Part shown: positions 55,788 to 64,000 of the stretch, piece by piece
Layout: each line of letters opens with the position of its first letter
Position numbering within the stretch: position 1 is the first letter of the stretch
NCBI RefSeq assembly: GCF_000527135.1
Contig: NZ_AZUP01000001.1
Coordinates: 1,116,001 to 1,180,000 of the forward strand
Source of the DNA: Methyloversatilis discipulorum
GTDB taxonomy: Bacteria; Pseudomonadota; Gammaproteobacteria; Burkholderiales; Rhodocyclaceae
Direction: 5' to 3'
DNA length: 64,000 nucleotides
Program-made: the position numbers and the translations under genes
Notes under the pieces: model-generated
Databases searched by the model: none
Told to the model about the DNA's origin: nothing
The model's input: only the letters and a program-made list of their open reading frames with translations

Positions 55788-55810
55788 TTATCCACAGAAA
55801 TTGTGGATAA
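55788..55810. promoter_or_regulatory. Inverted pair of perfect DnaA boxes
   Basis: TTATCCACA (55788-55796) and TGTGGATAA (55802-55810) are two perfect consensus DnaA boxes in head-to-head orientation with a 5-base spacer. They lie in the divergent promoter region of exbB and xseA. They could link expression to replication, titrate DnaA, or belong to a DARS/datA-like locus. Confidence 0.7.
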
Positions 55811-55935
55811 CTGTGTGGGTTTTGTCTGAGCGGCTTTGCTAACTCGCCTCGGGGTAAGCGTTTTCCTTACGCCGATCAAAAATTAAGCTTCCATGACAGC
55901 CGCGTCGGTGTCGCCGACGTCGCGAAAATCGATTC

Positions 55936-57294
55936 ATGAATACAGTCAACGAAGACAGCAAGGGCTCTGTCGCCATCACCGTGTCGGAGCTCGCACGACG
56001 CGCGCGTCTCGCGCTGGAGCGCGAGTTTCCGGTGCTCTGGGTCAGTGGCGAGCTGTCCGGTGTGACACGGGCCGCGTCAGGCCATCTTTACTTCTCGCTG
56101 AAGGACGAAGCAGCGCAGCTGCGCTGCGTCATGTTCCGCAGCCGCAGCCAGCTGCTGCCCTTCGAACCGAAGGCGGGACTGCGGGTAGAGGTGCGCGCCC
56201 AGGTATCGCTGTACGAAGCGCGCGGCGATTTTCAGCTCACCGTCGACGCGATGCGCCGCGCCGGAGTCGGCGATCTGTACGAAGCCTTCCTCCGGCTGAA
56301 GGCGCAACTCGCGGCCGAAGGCCTGTTCGACGCCGCGCGCAAGCGCCCGCTGCCGGCCCTGCCCGCCCGGCTAGCCATCGTCACCTCACCGGGCGCGGCG
56401 GCACTGCGCGACGTGCTGGCGGCGCTGGCAAGGCGCGCACCGCATCTGGAGATCGTGCTGCTGCCCTGTCTGGTGCAGGGCGTGGACGCCCCGCGACAGA
56501 TCGCCACCGCGATCGGTCAGGCCGGCGGCGTCGACGCCGAGGTCGTGCTGCTGGTGCGCGGCGGAGGTTCCGCCGAGGACCTGGCCGCCTTCAACGACGA
56601 GCGGGTGGCGCGCGCCATCGCCGCCTGTCCGCTGCCGGTGGTCAGTGGCGTCGGCCACGAAACCGATTTTTCGATCGCCGACTTCGTCGCCGATGTGCGC
56701 GCAGCGACACCGACCGCGGCCGCCGAACTGGTCAGCGCGGGTCACGTCGAAGCGGCGGCCCGCTTGCGCACGCTGAGTACCCGCCTCGCCCGGGCGCTGC
56801 GCGCCCGGCTCGATGCGCACGGACAGAAACTCGACGACCTCGCCACCCGACTGCGGCCGCCTGCAAGGCAGATGGACATCGCACACGACAGGCTGCATGG
56901 CCTTTACGACAGGCTGCGTCGCGCCCACGCGACACAGCTGACACAGGCGCAGCGGCGGGCCGAAGCACTGGCGATGCGCCTGCGGCTCGCACGCCCGACG
57001 CAGGCGATGCGACAGGCCACCCTGTCGCGGCTGGCAGAACAGCTGCGCCACGCCATGCACGCCCGTCTGGATCACGCCCGCCAGCGCGCGCACCTCGGTA
57101 CGACGCAACTCGCTCAGCTCGATCCGACCGCAGTGCTGTCACGCGGCTACTCCATCGTGCGCGACACCGAGGGCCGCATCGTCCGGGACGCAGCCACGCT
57201 GATGCACAGGCAGCCACTGCGCATAGACTTTGCTCGCGGCCACGCGGACGTCGAAGTCAGTCATTCATACCCGGATTCCGGCGCCGCCGACTGA
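55936..57294 (+). CDS. xseA: Exodeoxyribonuclease VII large subunit
   Basis: This 452-residue protein has an N-terminal OB fold (FPVLWVSGELSGVTRAASGHLYFSLKD), then the catalytic domain with IVTSPGAAALRDVLAAL, LLVRGGGSAEDLAAFND and SGVGHETDFSIADFVAD. A long helical C-terminus (LARALRARLDAH...) follows. With XseB, not present here, it degrades single-stranded DNA from both ends. The divergent region upstream contains DnaA boxes. Confidence 0.95.
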   Translation: MNTVNEDSKGSVAITVSELARRARLALEREFPVLWVSGELSGVTRAASGHLYFSLKDEAAQLRCVMFRSRSQLLPFEPKAGLRVEVRAQVSLYEARGDFQLTVDAMRRAGVGDLYEAFLRLKAQLAAEGLFDAARKRPLPALPARLAIVTSPGAAALRDVLAALARRAPHLEIVLLPCLVQGVDAPRQIATAIGQAGGVDAEVVLLVRGGGSAEDLAAFNDERVARAIAACPLPVVSGVGHETDFSIADFVADVRAATPTAAAELVSAGHVEAAARLRTLSTRLARALRARLDAHGQKLDDLATRLRPPARQMDIAHDRLHGLYDRLRRAHATQLTQAQRRAEALAMRLRLARPTQAMRQATLSRLAEQLRHAMHARLDHARQRAHLGTTQLAQLDPTAVLSRGYSIVRDTEGRIVRDAATLMHRQPLRIDFARGHADVEVSHSYPDSGAAD

Positions 57295-57369
57295 CTTGCC
57301 TTGTGCTGACCGATGGCCGGCCATACACTCATGGACTTGGCTTTGAACCGACCGACTGGGAGAAAAAAC

Positions 57370-57957
57370 ATGGAACACACCCTGCCTCCGCTGCCCTACG
57401 CGCTCGACGCACTGGCACCGCACATTTCGCGTGAAACGCTGGAATTTCACTACGGCAAGCACCATCAGGCTTACGCCACCAACCTGAACAACCTGATCAA
57501 GGGCACCGAGTTCGAGAACCTCGACCTCGAGGCCATCGTCAAGAAGGCCCCGGCTGGCGGCGTGTTCAACAACTCGGCCCAGATCTGGAACCACACCTTC
57601 TTCTGGAACAGCATGAAGCCCGCCGGCGGCGGCGCACCGAGCGGCGCACTGGCGGCCGCGATCGACGCCAAGTGGGGCAGCTTCGACGAGTTCAAGAAGG
57701 CCTTCAAGACCTCGGCCGTCGGCAACTTCGGCTCAGGCTGGACCTGGCTGGTCAAGAAGGCTGACGGTACGCTGGACATCGTGAACACCACCGGCGCCGG
57801 CACCCCGCTGACCTCCGACGCCAAGCCGCTGCTGACCATCGACGTGTGGGAGCACGCCTACTACATCGACTACCGCAACCGTCGCCCGGATTTCGTCGAC
57901 ACCTTCCTCGCCAGCCTGGCGAACTGGGACTTCGCCGCCGCGAACTTCGCGTCCTGA
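57370..57957 (+). CDS. sodB: Iron superoxide dismutase
   Basis: The ATG at 57370 gives 195 residues. Metal ligands are visible: His in [10 protein letters not shown], His in [13 protein letters not shown], and Asp and His in [20 protein letters not shown]. Gln in NNSAQIWNH and the segment [11 protein letters not shown] are typical of the iron form. Cytoplasmic defence against superoxide. Two hairpins follow, the second with a T-run. Confidence 0.95.
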   Translation: MEHTLPPLPYALDALAPHISRETLEFHYGKHHQAYATNLNNLIKGTEFENLDLEAIVKKAPAGGVFNNSAQIWNHTFFWNSMKPAGGGAPSGALAAAIDAKWGSFDEFKKAFKTSAVGNFGSGWTWLVKKADGTLDIVNTTGAGTPLTSDAKPLLTIDVWEHAYYIDYRNRRPDFVDTFLASLANWDFAAANFAS

Positions 57958-57963
57958 GCGATC

Positions 57964-57984
57964 GCCGGAGCCGCAGGCTCCGGC
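57964..57984. terminator. Hairpin after sodB
   Basis: GCCGGAGCC pairs with GGCTCCGGC around GCA, seven bases after the sodB stop. No T-run; it may pause polymerase or protect the mRNA end. Confidence 0.5.
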
Positions 57985-57996
57985 ATGAATCCCGCG

Positions 57997-58041
57997 CGCG
58001 CTGCACGGCCCGGCTCGTCTGGTGCATGCAGCGCGTTTTTT
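57997..58041 (+). terminator. Rho-independent terminator after sodB
   Basis: CGCGCTGCA (57997-58005) pairs with TGCAGCGCG (58027-58035), followed by six T. It separates sodB from the pterin dehydratase gene. Confidence 0.75.
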
Positions 58042-58106
58042 CATTCCGGCTTACGCAACGCATGCAGCTTGCAGTGGTCGGAGTGGCGTTACTCAAGGAG
58101 ACCGAT

Positions 58107-58496
58107 ATGTCGCAGTGGAGAAAAGCCGGCCCGAACGAAGCCTTCACGCCGGAGGAAATCGATGCCCGCCTGAAGGCCGAACTGCCGAAGTGGTATTACG
58201 AGGACGGCTGGATCCGCCGCAAGTACAAGACCAGCGGCTGGAAGGGCACGCTGATGGTGGTGAACACGGTCGGCCACCTCGCCGAGGCGGCCTTCCATCA
58301 TCCTGATCTCGCGGTGTCCTACGCTTTCGTGATCGTCAAGCTGATGAATCACGAGGCCAAGGGCGTGACCGAGCGCGACTTCCAGCTGGCGAAGAAGATC
58401 GAGGACGTGATCATGTGGCAACCGGGCGCGGAAGAAGGCAGCGCGCTGGCAGGCACTCCGGACGACCCGCGCTTCAAGTACATCAAGTACGACTGA
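58107..58496 (+). CDS. Pterin-4a-carbinolamine dehydratase family protein
   Basis: The ATG at 58107 has AAGGAG at ideal spacing and gives 129 residues. The family core AEAAFHHPDLAVSYAFVIVKLMNHEAKGVTERDF contains the HH and H of the dehydratase site. It recycles oxidised pterin cofactors of aromatic hydroxylases; no phenylalanine hydroxylase is near, and other roles such as pterin synthesis are known for the family. The next gene starts 8 bases after its stop. Confidence 0.9.
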   Translation: MSQWRKAGPNEAFTPEEIDARLKAELPKWYYEDGWIRRKYKTSGWKGTLMVVNTVGHLAEAAFHHPDLAVSYAFVIVKLMNHEAKGVTERDFQLAKKIEDVIMWQPGAEEGSALAGTPDDPRFKYIKYD

Positions 58497-58504
58497 TCGC
58501 CGGC

Positions 58505-59662
58505 ATGAAGCGCGACAGCCTGCGCGTCGAGCGGCATGCGTCGATGGCGGCCATCGACGCTGCGCAGTGGGACGCGCTGACCAGCGGTCACGCGACGCTT
58601 TCGCACGCGCTGCTCGACGCCTTCGAGACGTCCGGCTGCGTGTCGCCTGAGAGCGGCTGGCAGCCTGATCATCTCGCGCTGTACGACGGCGAGCGCCTGG
58701 TCGCCGCCCTGCCCGGCTATCTGAAGTCGCACAGCTACGGCGAATACGTGTTCGACTGGGCTTGGGCGGAGGCGCTGGAACGCAGCGGACGCGCGTACTA
58801 CCCCAAGCTGCTGTGCGCCGTGCCCTTCACCCCGGTGCCCGGCCCGCGTCTGCTGGCGAGTGACGACGCGGCGCGCGCCGTGCTGCTCGACGCCTGGCTC
58901 ACGCACGCGCGCTCGCTCGGCGTGTCGTCTGCGCACCTGCTGTTTCCGGACGCCGCCGCCCTGGCCGCGATCGACAACTCGGCCCTGATGCTGCGCGAAT
59001 CGGTGCAGTTCCACTGGCATAACGCCGGGTATCGGAGCCATGAAGAATTCCTCGCCACGCTGAGTGCCGACAAGCGCAAGAAGATCCGCCAGGAGCGGCG
59101 ACGCGTGCGCGACGCCGGCGTAACGCTGCGGCGTATCGACGGCGCCGACATCAGCGACGCGGAACTGGCCCTGTTCGTCGCCTGTTACTGCAACACCTAC
59201 CGCGTGCGCGGCCAGCGCCCCTATCTGAATGCACGCTTTTTCGAACTGCTGCGCGAACGCACACCACAATCACTGATGCTGGTGATCGCTTCGCGTGACG
59301 GGCAGGACGTCGCCTGTGCGCTGAACCTGCGCGACGACAGGCGGCTGTATGGGCGCTACTGGGGGGAGATGGAATACATACCCTGCCTGCATTTCGAAGC
59401 CTGTTATCACCAAGGCATCGAATACGCGATCGAGCGAAGCCTGCAGGCTTTCGAGGGGGGTGCCCAGGGCGAGCACAAGATGGCGCGCGGTTTCACGCCG
59501 GTACGCACCTGGTCGGCACACTGGCTGCGCGACGAGGACTTTTCCGATGCGGTGGCGCGCTACCTCGAACGGGAGCGCGCCGGCATCGCACTGCACATCA
59601 ACGAACTTGAGGAACGCACGCCCTACCGCACAGGCGGCGGGGCGACGGACAGCACTCAGTAG
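58505..59662 (+). CDS. FemAB-like GNAT-fold protein (DUF482 family)
   Basis: The ATG at 58505 gives 385 residues. Characteristic segments are [38 protein letters not shown] and [28 protein letters not shown], as in the large family annotated as peptidoglycan-biosynthesis or FemAB-type N-acyltransferases. The acceptor is unknown. It is co-directional with the pterin dehydratase gene, and its 3' end overlaps the convergent ppa by 7 bases. Confidence 0.88.
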   Translation: MKRDSLRVERHASMAAIDAAQWDALTSGHATLSHALLDAFETSGCVSPESGWQPDHLALYDGERLVAALPGYLKSHSYGEYVFDWAWAEALERSGRAYYPKLLCAVPFTPVPGPRLLASDDAARAVLLDAWLTHARSLGVSSAHLLFPDAAALAAIDNSALMLRESVQFHWHNAGYRSHEEFLATLSADKRKKIRQERRRVRDAGVTLRRIDGADISDAELALFVACYCNTYRVRGQRPYLNARFFELLRERTPQSLMLVIASRDGQDVACALNLRDDRRLYGRYWGEMEYIPCLHFEACYHQGIEYAIERSLQAFEGGAQGEHKMARGFTPVRTWSAHWLRDEDFSDAVARYLERERAGIALHINELEERTPYRTGGGATDSTQ

Positions 59663-60204
59663 TTCGGCTTTTCTTCGGCCTGCTGGTAACGCTCGACGCC
59701 CGCCATGATTTCCTTCTTGGCGTCTTCGATGTCGCCCCAGCCCTGCACCTTGACGAACTTGCCCGGCTCGAGATCCTTGTAGTGCTCGAAGAAGTGCGAA
59801 ATCTGGTCCAGCAGGATCTGCGGCAGGTCGCGCGGGCTCTGCACCGAGCGGTACATCGGGGTGAGCTTGTCCACCGGCACGGCCAGCAGCTTCGCATCCT
59901 CACCGGCCTCATCGACCATCTTCAGCATGCCGATCGGGCGGCAGCGCACGACCACGCCCGGCGGCAGCGCGAACTGCGACATCACCAGCACATCGACCGG
60001 GTCACCGTCGCCGGCGATGGTGTGCGGGATGTAGCCGTAGTTGCACGGGTAGTGCATGGCGGTCGACATGAAGCGATCGACGAAGACGGCGCCCGACTCC
60101 TTGTCCACTTCGTACTTGACCGGGTCCGAATGCATCGGGATTTCGATCACAACGTTGAAATCGTTGGGCAGATCCTTGCCCGACGGAACTCGTTCCAGAC
60201 CCAT
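59656..60204 (-). CDS. ppa: Inorganic pyrophosphatase, soluble
   Basis: This 182-residue family I enzyme has [14 protein letters not shown] and the signature DGDPVDVLV with the metal-binding Asp residues. YGYIPHTI and the C-terminal KVQGWGD are also typical. It hydrolyses PPi in the cytoplasm and so competes with hppA and pfp for the same substrate. Monocistronic, with GGAG upstream. Confidence 0.95.
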   Translation of the reverse strand: MGLERVPSGKDLPNDFNVVIEIPMHSDPVKYEVDKESGAVFVDRFMSTAMHYPCNYGYIPHTIAGDGDPVDVLVMSQFALPPGVVVRCRPIGMLKMVDEAGEDAKLLAVPVDKLTPMYRSVQSPRDLPQILLDQISHFFEHYKDLEPGKFVKVQGWGDIEDAKKEIMAGVERYQQAEEKPNY

Positions 60205-60231
60205 GTCTCGCTCCTTGTGAAAAGCCCGCGA

Positions 60232-61233
60232 TTATAGCGATTGTTGCGCCGCACCAGAAGCGTCGTCGATCACCCTCAGGTCAAGCGTCACGTGCGCCAG
60301 CGTCTTCTCGCCGGCAAGACGCGCGCGCAGCACCTCGGGGTCAAGCCGCGGCGACGCCGCCACGGTAAGCGCCAGCGCGTGACGTCCGGGCGCCAGCAGC
60401 CACAGGTGGACGTCCAGCGGCCGACCGCCCCAGTCATCGACATGACCGAGCACGGCGTCGAACACGCTGCCTTCGACCTGGCGGTCCAGCAGCACGGTGG
60501 CACTGTCGCGCGCCAGATGCCAGGCCCAGCGCAGGATGAGCAGTCCACCCAGCGCCGCAACCAGCGGATCCAGCCAGTCCATGCCGGCCCACTTGCCTGC
60601 CACCAGCGCGGCGATCGCCGCGATCGAGGTGAGCGCATCGGCCAGCACGTGCAGATAGGCGGCGCGAAGATTGTGGTCGTCGTGCCCGCCCTGATGATGG
60701 GCGTGGTGGTCAGCGTGATCGTGACTGTGAGCATGGCCATGGTGCGCATGCCCGCCCTTGTCGTGCAGCAGCCAGGCGCTGATCAGGTTGACCGCCAGAC
60801 CGACCAGTGCCACCAGCAGCGCTTCGTCGTAGTGGATCGCGTGCGGCGCGCGCAGCCGCGCCACCGACTCGACGATCATGAACAGCGCCGCCCCCGCCAG
60901 CAGCAGACTGGACGAGTAGCCGGCAAGGTAGGACACCTTGCCCGGTCCGAAGCTGTAACGGGCGCTGCCGCGGTGCGCGCGCATATAGGTGTAGGCGAAT
61001 GCACTGATCGCCATCGCCGCCACATGGGTCCCCATGTGCCAGCCGTCGGCCAGCAACGCCATCGAGCCCGACAGGTAGCCAGTAACGATCTCGGCAACCA
61101 TGGCCAGGGCGCTCAGCCAAAGCACACGGCTGACCGCCTGTTCGGCATGGTCCGGATGGGGAATGAAGTCCGGGTGATGAACCGGGCAGAACGGTGCGTC
61201 GGCCGGCGTGTGATCGGGGGCGTTTCTGTCCAT
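60232..61233 (-). CDS. CDF family metal cation transporter, DmeF-like
   Basis: The ATG at 61233 gives 333 residues. Six helices are present, with ADGWHMGTHVAA in helix 2 and HVLADALTSIAAI in helix 5 supplying the His/Asp metal sites. A long His/Asp-rich loop separates helices 4 and 5 (HAHHGHAHSHDHADHHAHH). An N-terminal His motif (CPVHHPDFIPHPDH) precedes helix 1. The pattern fits DmeF-type exporters of Co2+/Ni2+/Zn2+. It is divergent from the iron locus. Confidence 0.92.
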   Translation of the reverse strand: MDRNAPDHTPADAPFCPVHHPDFIPHPDHAEQAVSRVLWLSALAMVAEIVTGYLSGSMALLADGWHMGTHVAAMAISAFAYTYMRAHRGSARYSFGPGKVSYLAGYSSSLLLAGAALFMIVESVARLRAPHAIHYDEALLVALVGLAVNLISAWLLHDKGGHAHHGHAHSHDHADHHAHHQGGHDDHNLRAAYLHVLADALTSIAAIAALVAGKWAGMDWLDPLVAALGGLLILRWAWHLARDSATVLLDRQVEGSVFDAVLGHVDDWGGRPLDVHLWLLAPGRHALALTVAASPRLDPEVLRARLAGEKTLAHVTLDLRVIDDASGAAQQSL

Positions 61234-61327
61234 TCCGCGATTGTAGGGGCGGGCGTCACCGATCGTTGCACTTCGAGGTGCGGGAAGCGCGCATGCCGCG
61301 CTTGACACCGCCTCTCGCTTCTGTACT

Positions 61328-61348
61328 AATACGAACCATTCTCATTTC
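61328..61348. promoter_or_regulatory. Fur-box-like site upstream of hemP
   Basis: The plus strand reads TACGAACCATTCTCATTTC; its complement GAAATGAGAATGGTTCGTA matches the AATGAGAAT-type Fur boxes of betaproteobacteria. It lies about 16 bases before the hemP start, as expected for iron-repressed hemin-uptake genes. Confidence 0.65.
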
Positions 61349-61363
61349 TATGCCCATTGGCGA

Positions 61364-61549
61364 ATGACTCAATCCGCTCCCCCGTCGCAGGCTCCGCAAC
61401 CGGCACCGCAGAGCGCCGCTGCTCCGACGCCGCCTGCGCTCGATTCGAGCCAGTTGCTGGGCGGACGCAAACAGGTCGCGATCAATCACGGCGGCGAGCT
61501 CTACTCGCTGCGGCTGACGCGCAACGGAAAACTCATCCTGACCAAATAG
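61364..61549 (+). CDS. hemP: Hemin uptake protein HemP
   Basis: This 61-residue protein has a Pro/Ala/Gln-rich start and the conserved C-terminal block LLGGRKQVAINHGGELYSLR followed by LTRNGKLILTK, diagnostic of HemP. In several bacteria HemP is needed for expression of haem receptors. It is first in an iron gene run (bfd 4 bases later) behind a Fur-box-like site. Confidence 0.93.
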   Translation: MTQSAPPSQAPQPAPQSAAAPTPPALDSSQLLGGRKQVAINHGGELYSLRLTRNGKLILTK

Positions 61550-61553
61550 AGCC

Positions 61554-61769
61554 ATGTACATCTGCTTGTGCGAACCGGTGACCGACCGGGACATCAAGGC
61601 CGCAGTGCATACCGGATGCCGCACCGTGCGTGACGTCGCCGGCCAGCTGGGCTGCTGCCGCGACTGCGGGCGTTGCGTGCGCGCCGCCAAGGAAGTGATT
61701 GACGCCGCTCGCGCCGAACTGCAGCCGATCCGTATTCACCGGGCACACGCAGAAGCCGCCGCGGCCTAA
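61554..61769 (+). CDS. bfd: Bacterioferritin-associated ferredoxin
   Basis: This 71-residue protein begins [14 protein letters not shown], and its GCCRDCGRC supplies the second Cys pair for a [2Fe-2S] cluster as in BFD-like domains. It would reduce bacterioferritin to release iron; the bfr gene follows after 95 bases. The Ala-rich tail is not conserved. Confidence 0.92.
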   Translation: MYICLCEPVTDRDIKAAVHTGCRTVRDVAGQLGCCRDCGRCVRAAKEVIDAARAELQPIRIHRAHAEAAAA

Positions 61770-61864
61770 TACCTCGCATAAACAGGTCGCCGCACTCGCC
61801 TTGCGACGGCCTAGAATTCGGTCTGGCGTCACCGTTGTGGCACCGCCTGACCAGGAGAAGTCTC

Positions 61865-62344
61865 ATGAAAGGCGACAAGAAGGTTCTGCAGTACCTGAAC
61901 AAGCAGCTGGTCAACGAACTGACCGCGATCAACCAATACTTCCTGCATGCGCGCATGTACCGGAACTGGGGCCTGACCAAGCTCGGCGACCACGAGTATC
62001 ACGAGTCGATCGAGGAAATGAAGCATGCGGACATGCTGATCGAACGCATCCTGCTGCTGGAAGGCCTGCCCAATCTGCAGGATCTGCACAAGTTGCTGAT
62101 CGGCGAGAACGTGCCGGAAATGCTCGGCGCCGATCTGAAGATCGAACAGCAGTCGCACGCGACGCTGAAGGACGCGATCTCCTGTAGCGAAAGCGCAGGC
62201 GATTACGTTTCGCGCGACCTGTTCCGCAAGATCCTCGCCGACACCGAGGAACACATCGACTGGCTGGAAACCCAGCTGGACCTGATAGACAAGATGGGGC
62301 TGCAGAACTACACGCAGTCCGCAATGGGAGAACTCGGCAGCTGA
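61865..62344 (+). CDS. bfr: Bacterioferritin
   Basis: The ATG at 61865 follows AGGAGAAG and gives 159 residues. The ferritin four-helix fold has ligands E18, E51, H54, E94 and H130 and the haem-binding Met52. At the position of the E. coli ligand Glu127 this protein has Thr (DTEEH), so its di-iron centre may be altered, as in subunits that work with a second Bfr type. It stores iron in the cytoplasm. Confidence 0.95.
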   Translation: MKGDKKVLQYLNKQLVNELTAINQYFLHARMYRNWGLTKLGDHEYHESIEEMKHADMLIERILLLEGLPNLQDLHKLLIGENVPEMLGADLKIEQQSHATLKDAISCSESAGDYVSRDLFRKILADTEEHIDWLETQLDLIDKMGLQNYTQSAMGELGS

Positions 62345-62430
62345 CGCACGCGGCGGTTTCCCTGCGGAACTGCCATGCCGGCCCGTCCGCGACGGGTCGG
62401 TTCCTCCCGGGCGCAGTCCGTACAATCGCC

Positions 62431-62625
62431 ATGAACAGCCGCCACGCCGAACCCGCAACGCCGCGCACACCGTTGCTGCGCAGCGCACTGTCGGCACTGC
62501 TCAGTGTTGCCGCGCTGTGGCTGCTGACCGCCTTCCCGGCAACCCGACTGTTCGATCAGCTCACGGCCGCCCCCGCAGCATCCGCCCAGCCCGCGCCTCC
62601 GCGGGCCGGCACACCGCATTCCTGA
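62431..62625 (+). CDS. Small single-helix membrane protein, hypothetical
   Basis: This 64-residue protein has one hydrophobic helix (SALSALLSVAALWLLTAF) and a Pro/Ala-rich C-terminus. It lies between bfr and tonB on the same strand. Codon use fits the genome. There is no family match. It may be a small envelope component of the iron uptake system. Confidence 0.5.
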   Translation: MNSRHAEPATPRTPLLRSALSALLSVAALWLLTAFPATRLFDQLTAAPAASAQPAPPRAGTPHS

Positions 62626-62688
62626 ACTCACAGAACGCCGACGATCGATGCACGACTTCACGACCCACCCCTCCGTCGGAGCGGCCCG

Positions 62689-63492
62689 ATGAGCAGCGCC
62701 GCATTCGTTCCATCCGAAGCCTCCTTCGTGCAGTCCCCGGGTGGCACGCTGGCACGCCCCGCCAGTCGCGTCCTCCGTCGCGAGGCGGTCTCAGGCACGC
62801 CGTCAGCCGGTCTGCCGCTGCGTGGCATGTCGCTCGCCGGCGCGGTGCTGCTGCACGCCGCCGCGCTGATGTGGATCGCGCACAACCCGACGGTGCTGGA
62901 GGCGCCGCCGATGATCATGCAGGCCACGCTGATCGCCCCTGAACCGCTGCCGATGGCGCCGCCGGAACCGCCGAAGGAGGAGAAACGGGTCGAGCCAGAG
63001 CCGCCCAAGCCGGTGGTGAAACCGGTCAAACCGGTGCGCAAGGAACAGCCGCTGCCGCAGATCGCGGCGGCCGCCGACGCGCCGACAACCGCCACCGTTG
63101 CACCGCAACCGCCGGCGCCGCCGGAACCGGTCGCGATAGACGCGCCGCCGGTCGCAGAGCCCTCGCCCGCGCCGGTCACCGCGGCACCGGTGGTCGCGCC
63201 GCCGCCGGTCACCCCGCCGAAATTCAACGTGGCCTATCTGCAGAACCCGCGCCCGGCCTATCCGGCGATGTCCAAGCGCCTCGGCGAAGCCGGTCGCGTG
63301 ATGCTGCGCGTGATGGTCGACGTGAATGGTCTGCCGACCAATGTCGAGGTGCGCAAGTCCAGCGGTTTCCCGCGTCTGGACGAAGCGGCGCTCGAGGCGG
63401 TGCGCAAGTGGAAGTTCGTTCCCGCCCGGCGCGGCGAAGAACCGGTTGCCGGCCTGGCCGACATACCGATCGACTTCGGTCTCAACTCGTGA
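62689..63492 (+). CDS. tonB: TonB energy transducer
   Basis: This 267-residue protein has an N-terminal anchor (LAGAVLLHAAALMWIAH) and a Pro/Glu/Lys-rich spacer (PPEPPKEEKRVEPEPPKP...). The C-terminal TonB domain has NPRPAYPAMSKRLGEAGRV, VNGLPTNVEVRKSSGF and LDEAALEAVRKWKFVPA. It transmits the proton gradient from ExbBD to outer-membrane receptors. The exbB-like gene begins 76 bases downstream. Confidence 0.95.
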   Translation: MSSAAFVPSEASFVQSPGGTLARPASRVLRREAVSGTPSAGLPLRGMSLAGAVLLHAAALMWIAHNPTVLEAPPMIMQATLIAPEPLPMAPPEPPKEEKRVEPEPPKPVVKPVKPVRKEQPLPQIAAAADAPTTATVAPQPPAPPEPVAIDAPPVAEPSPAPVTAAPVVAPPPVTPPKFNVAYLQNPRPAYPAMSKRLGEAGRVMLRVMVDVNGLPTNVEVRKSSGFPRLDEAALEAVRKWKFVPARRGEEPVAGLADIPIDFGLNS

Positions 63493-63568
63493 TTTGTTCC
63501 CGTCCGCGTCAGGCGTACACTGCGCGGCGGCCAACTTTTGCATCAGGCTTCCATCAGGAGAAATTTGA

Positions 63569-64000
63569 ATGAATGAGTCCCTCGGCTTTGCGCACTTTCT
63601 GTCGAATGCAGACGGTGTCGCAACCACCATCCTCGTGCTGATGGTGCTGGCCTCCATCGGCACCTGGTTCCTCATCGTGCTCAAGGGCATCGTGGCCTTC
63701 CGCCAGCGACGCGCCAGCGGCACCTTCCTCGACCGCTTCTGGAACGCCTCGTCGCTGGAAGACGTGGCGCGCGACATGCGTTCGCACGGCGTGACCGACC
63801 CGTTCTCCCACCTCGTGCACGAAGGTTTCAGCGCGGTCGAAACCCTGCGCAGCGGCAATGCCGGTACGCGTGGCCTGATCGCCACCGGCAGCGCCGACGA
63901 ATTCCTGACCCGCGCGCTGAAGCGCTCGATCGAACGCGATCGCAGCCGCATGGAGTACGGCCAGACCTTCCTCGCCTCGGTCGCCTCCAGCGCGCCCTTC
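63569..64000 (+). CDS. exbB: ExbB/TolQ family proton channel, partial
   Basis: The gene begins at the ATG at 63569 (AGGAG at 63556-63560) and is cut by the right edge after 144 codons. It has an N-terminal helix (TTILVLMVLASIGTWFLIVL) and a cytoplasmic segment with ERDRSRMEYGQTFLASVASSAPF, typical of ExbB of TonB systems. With the exbB at 55.1 kb this is a second ExbB-type gene, here part of the TonB locus. Confidence 0.93.
   Translation, partial: MNESLGFAHFLSNADGVATTILVLMVLASIGTWFLIVLKGIVAFRQRRASGTFLDRFWNASSLEDVARDMRSHGVTDPFSHLVHEGFSAVETLRSGNAGTRGLIATGSADEFLTRALKRSIERDRSRMEYGQTFLASVASSAPF

Overview
The window is about 64 kb of GC-rich (roughly two-thirds G+C), densely coding bacterial chromosome. 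Gene content (KdsB/LpxK lipid A pathway, TonB/ExbB, Ohr, Kef, bacterioferritin with HemP and Bfd, H+-pyrophosphatase beside a PPi-type phosphofructokinase, two pqqA genes, ovothiol synthesis) fits a betaproteobacterium. A Rhodocyclales methylotroph such as Methyloversatilis is my best guess, by inference and not by database search.

Layout. 1-3.3 kb: end of a NarL-type sensor kinase, its response regulator and a FUSC-family membrane protein. 3.3-5.3 kb: two overlapping lipoprotein genes flanked by REP-type palindromic repeats. 5.3-7.9 kb: an FMN-binding PNPOx-like protein and a glutathione transferase, divergent from a LysR regulator. 8.0-11.4 kb: ovoA plus a MalY/PatB-type C-S lyase, probably a complete ovothiol pathway. 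11.4-11.85 kb: a dense REP cluster. 11.86-16.8 kb: an HlyD / dual-ATPase-permease (RbbA-like) / permease exporter operon.

17.3-23.9 kb is the accessory region. It starts with an integron attI-like site, followed by an AT-richer, complete integron gene cassette with a textbook attC. The cassette carries one 735-residue protein that looks like a PD-(D/E)xK-like domain joined to a PIN-like domain. A second cassette-like gene follows (zinc ribbon, two membrane helices, coiled coil) whose attC is broken. No integrase gene is present. Two small hypothetical genes and a hipBA-type toxin-antitoxin pair with a clear operator complete the region. I regard the cassette pair as the best candidate for an undescribed (probably defence-type) system.

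24-32.4 kb: an orphan pqqA, then a heavy-metal RND efflux cluster (CzcI-like peptide, TolC-like protein, two periplasmic proteins sharing a His motif, RND pump, small periplasmic protein, DMT exporter with a His-rich tail). 32.7-39.1 kb: an ion-homeostasis run (Kef-type antiporter, P2-type ATPase, tandem universal stress protein, CaCA antiporter). 39.1-42.5 kb: an exported alpha/beta hydrolase, Ohr, an AraC regulator and a YddG-like exporter. 42.6-44 kb: a second pqqA encoding the identical peptide, and an orphan adenine methyltransferase. 44-48.2 kb: prolyl aminopeptidase, a second two-component pair, and a secreted trypsin-like protease.

48.3-55.7 kb, minus strand: hppA, pfp, adk, kdsB, a Trm112-like gene, lpxK, exbD, exbB. 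This is a housekeeping block with PPi-linked energy metabolism. 55.8-60.2 kb: an inverted pair of perfect DnaA boxes, xseA, sodB, a pterin dehydratase, a FemAB-like protein and ppa. 60.2-64 kb: a CDF metal transporter and the iron locus hemP (behind a Fur-box-like site), bfd, bfr, a small membrane protein, tonB and the start of exbB. No tRNA, rRNA or CRISPR array was recognised.
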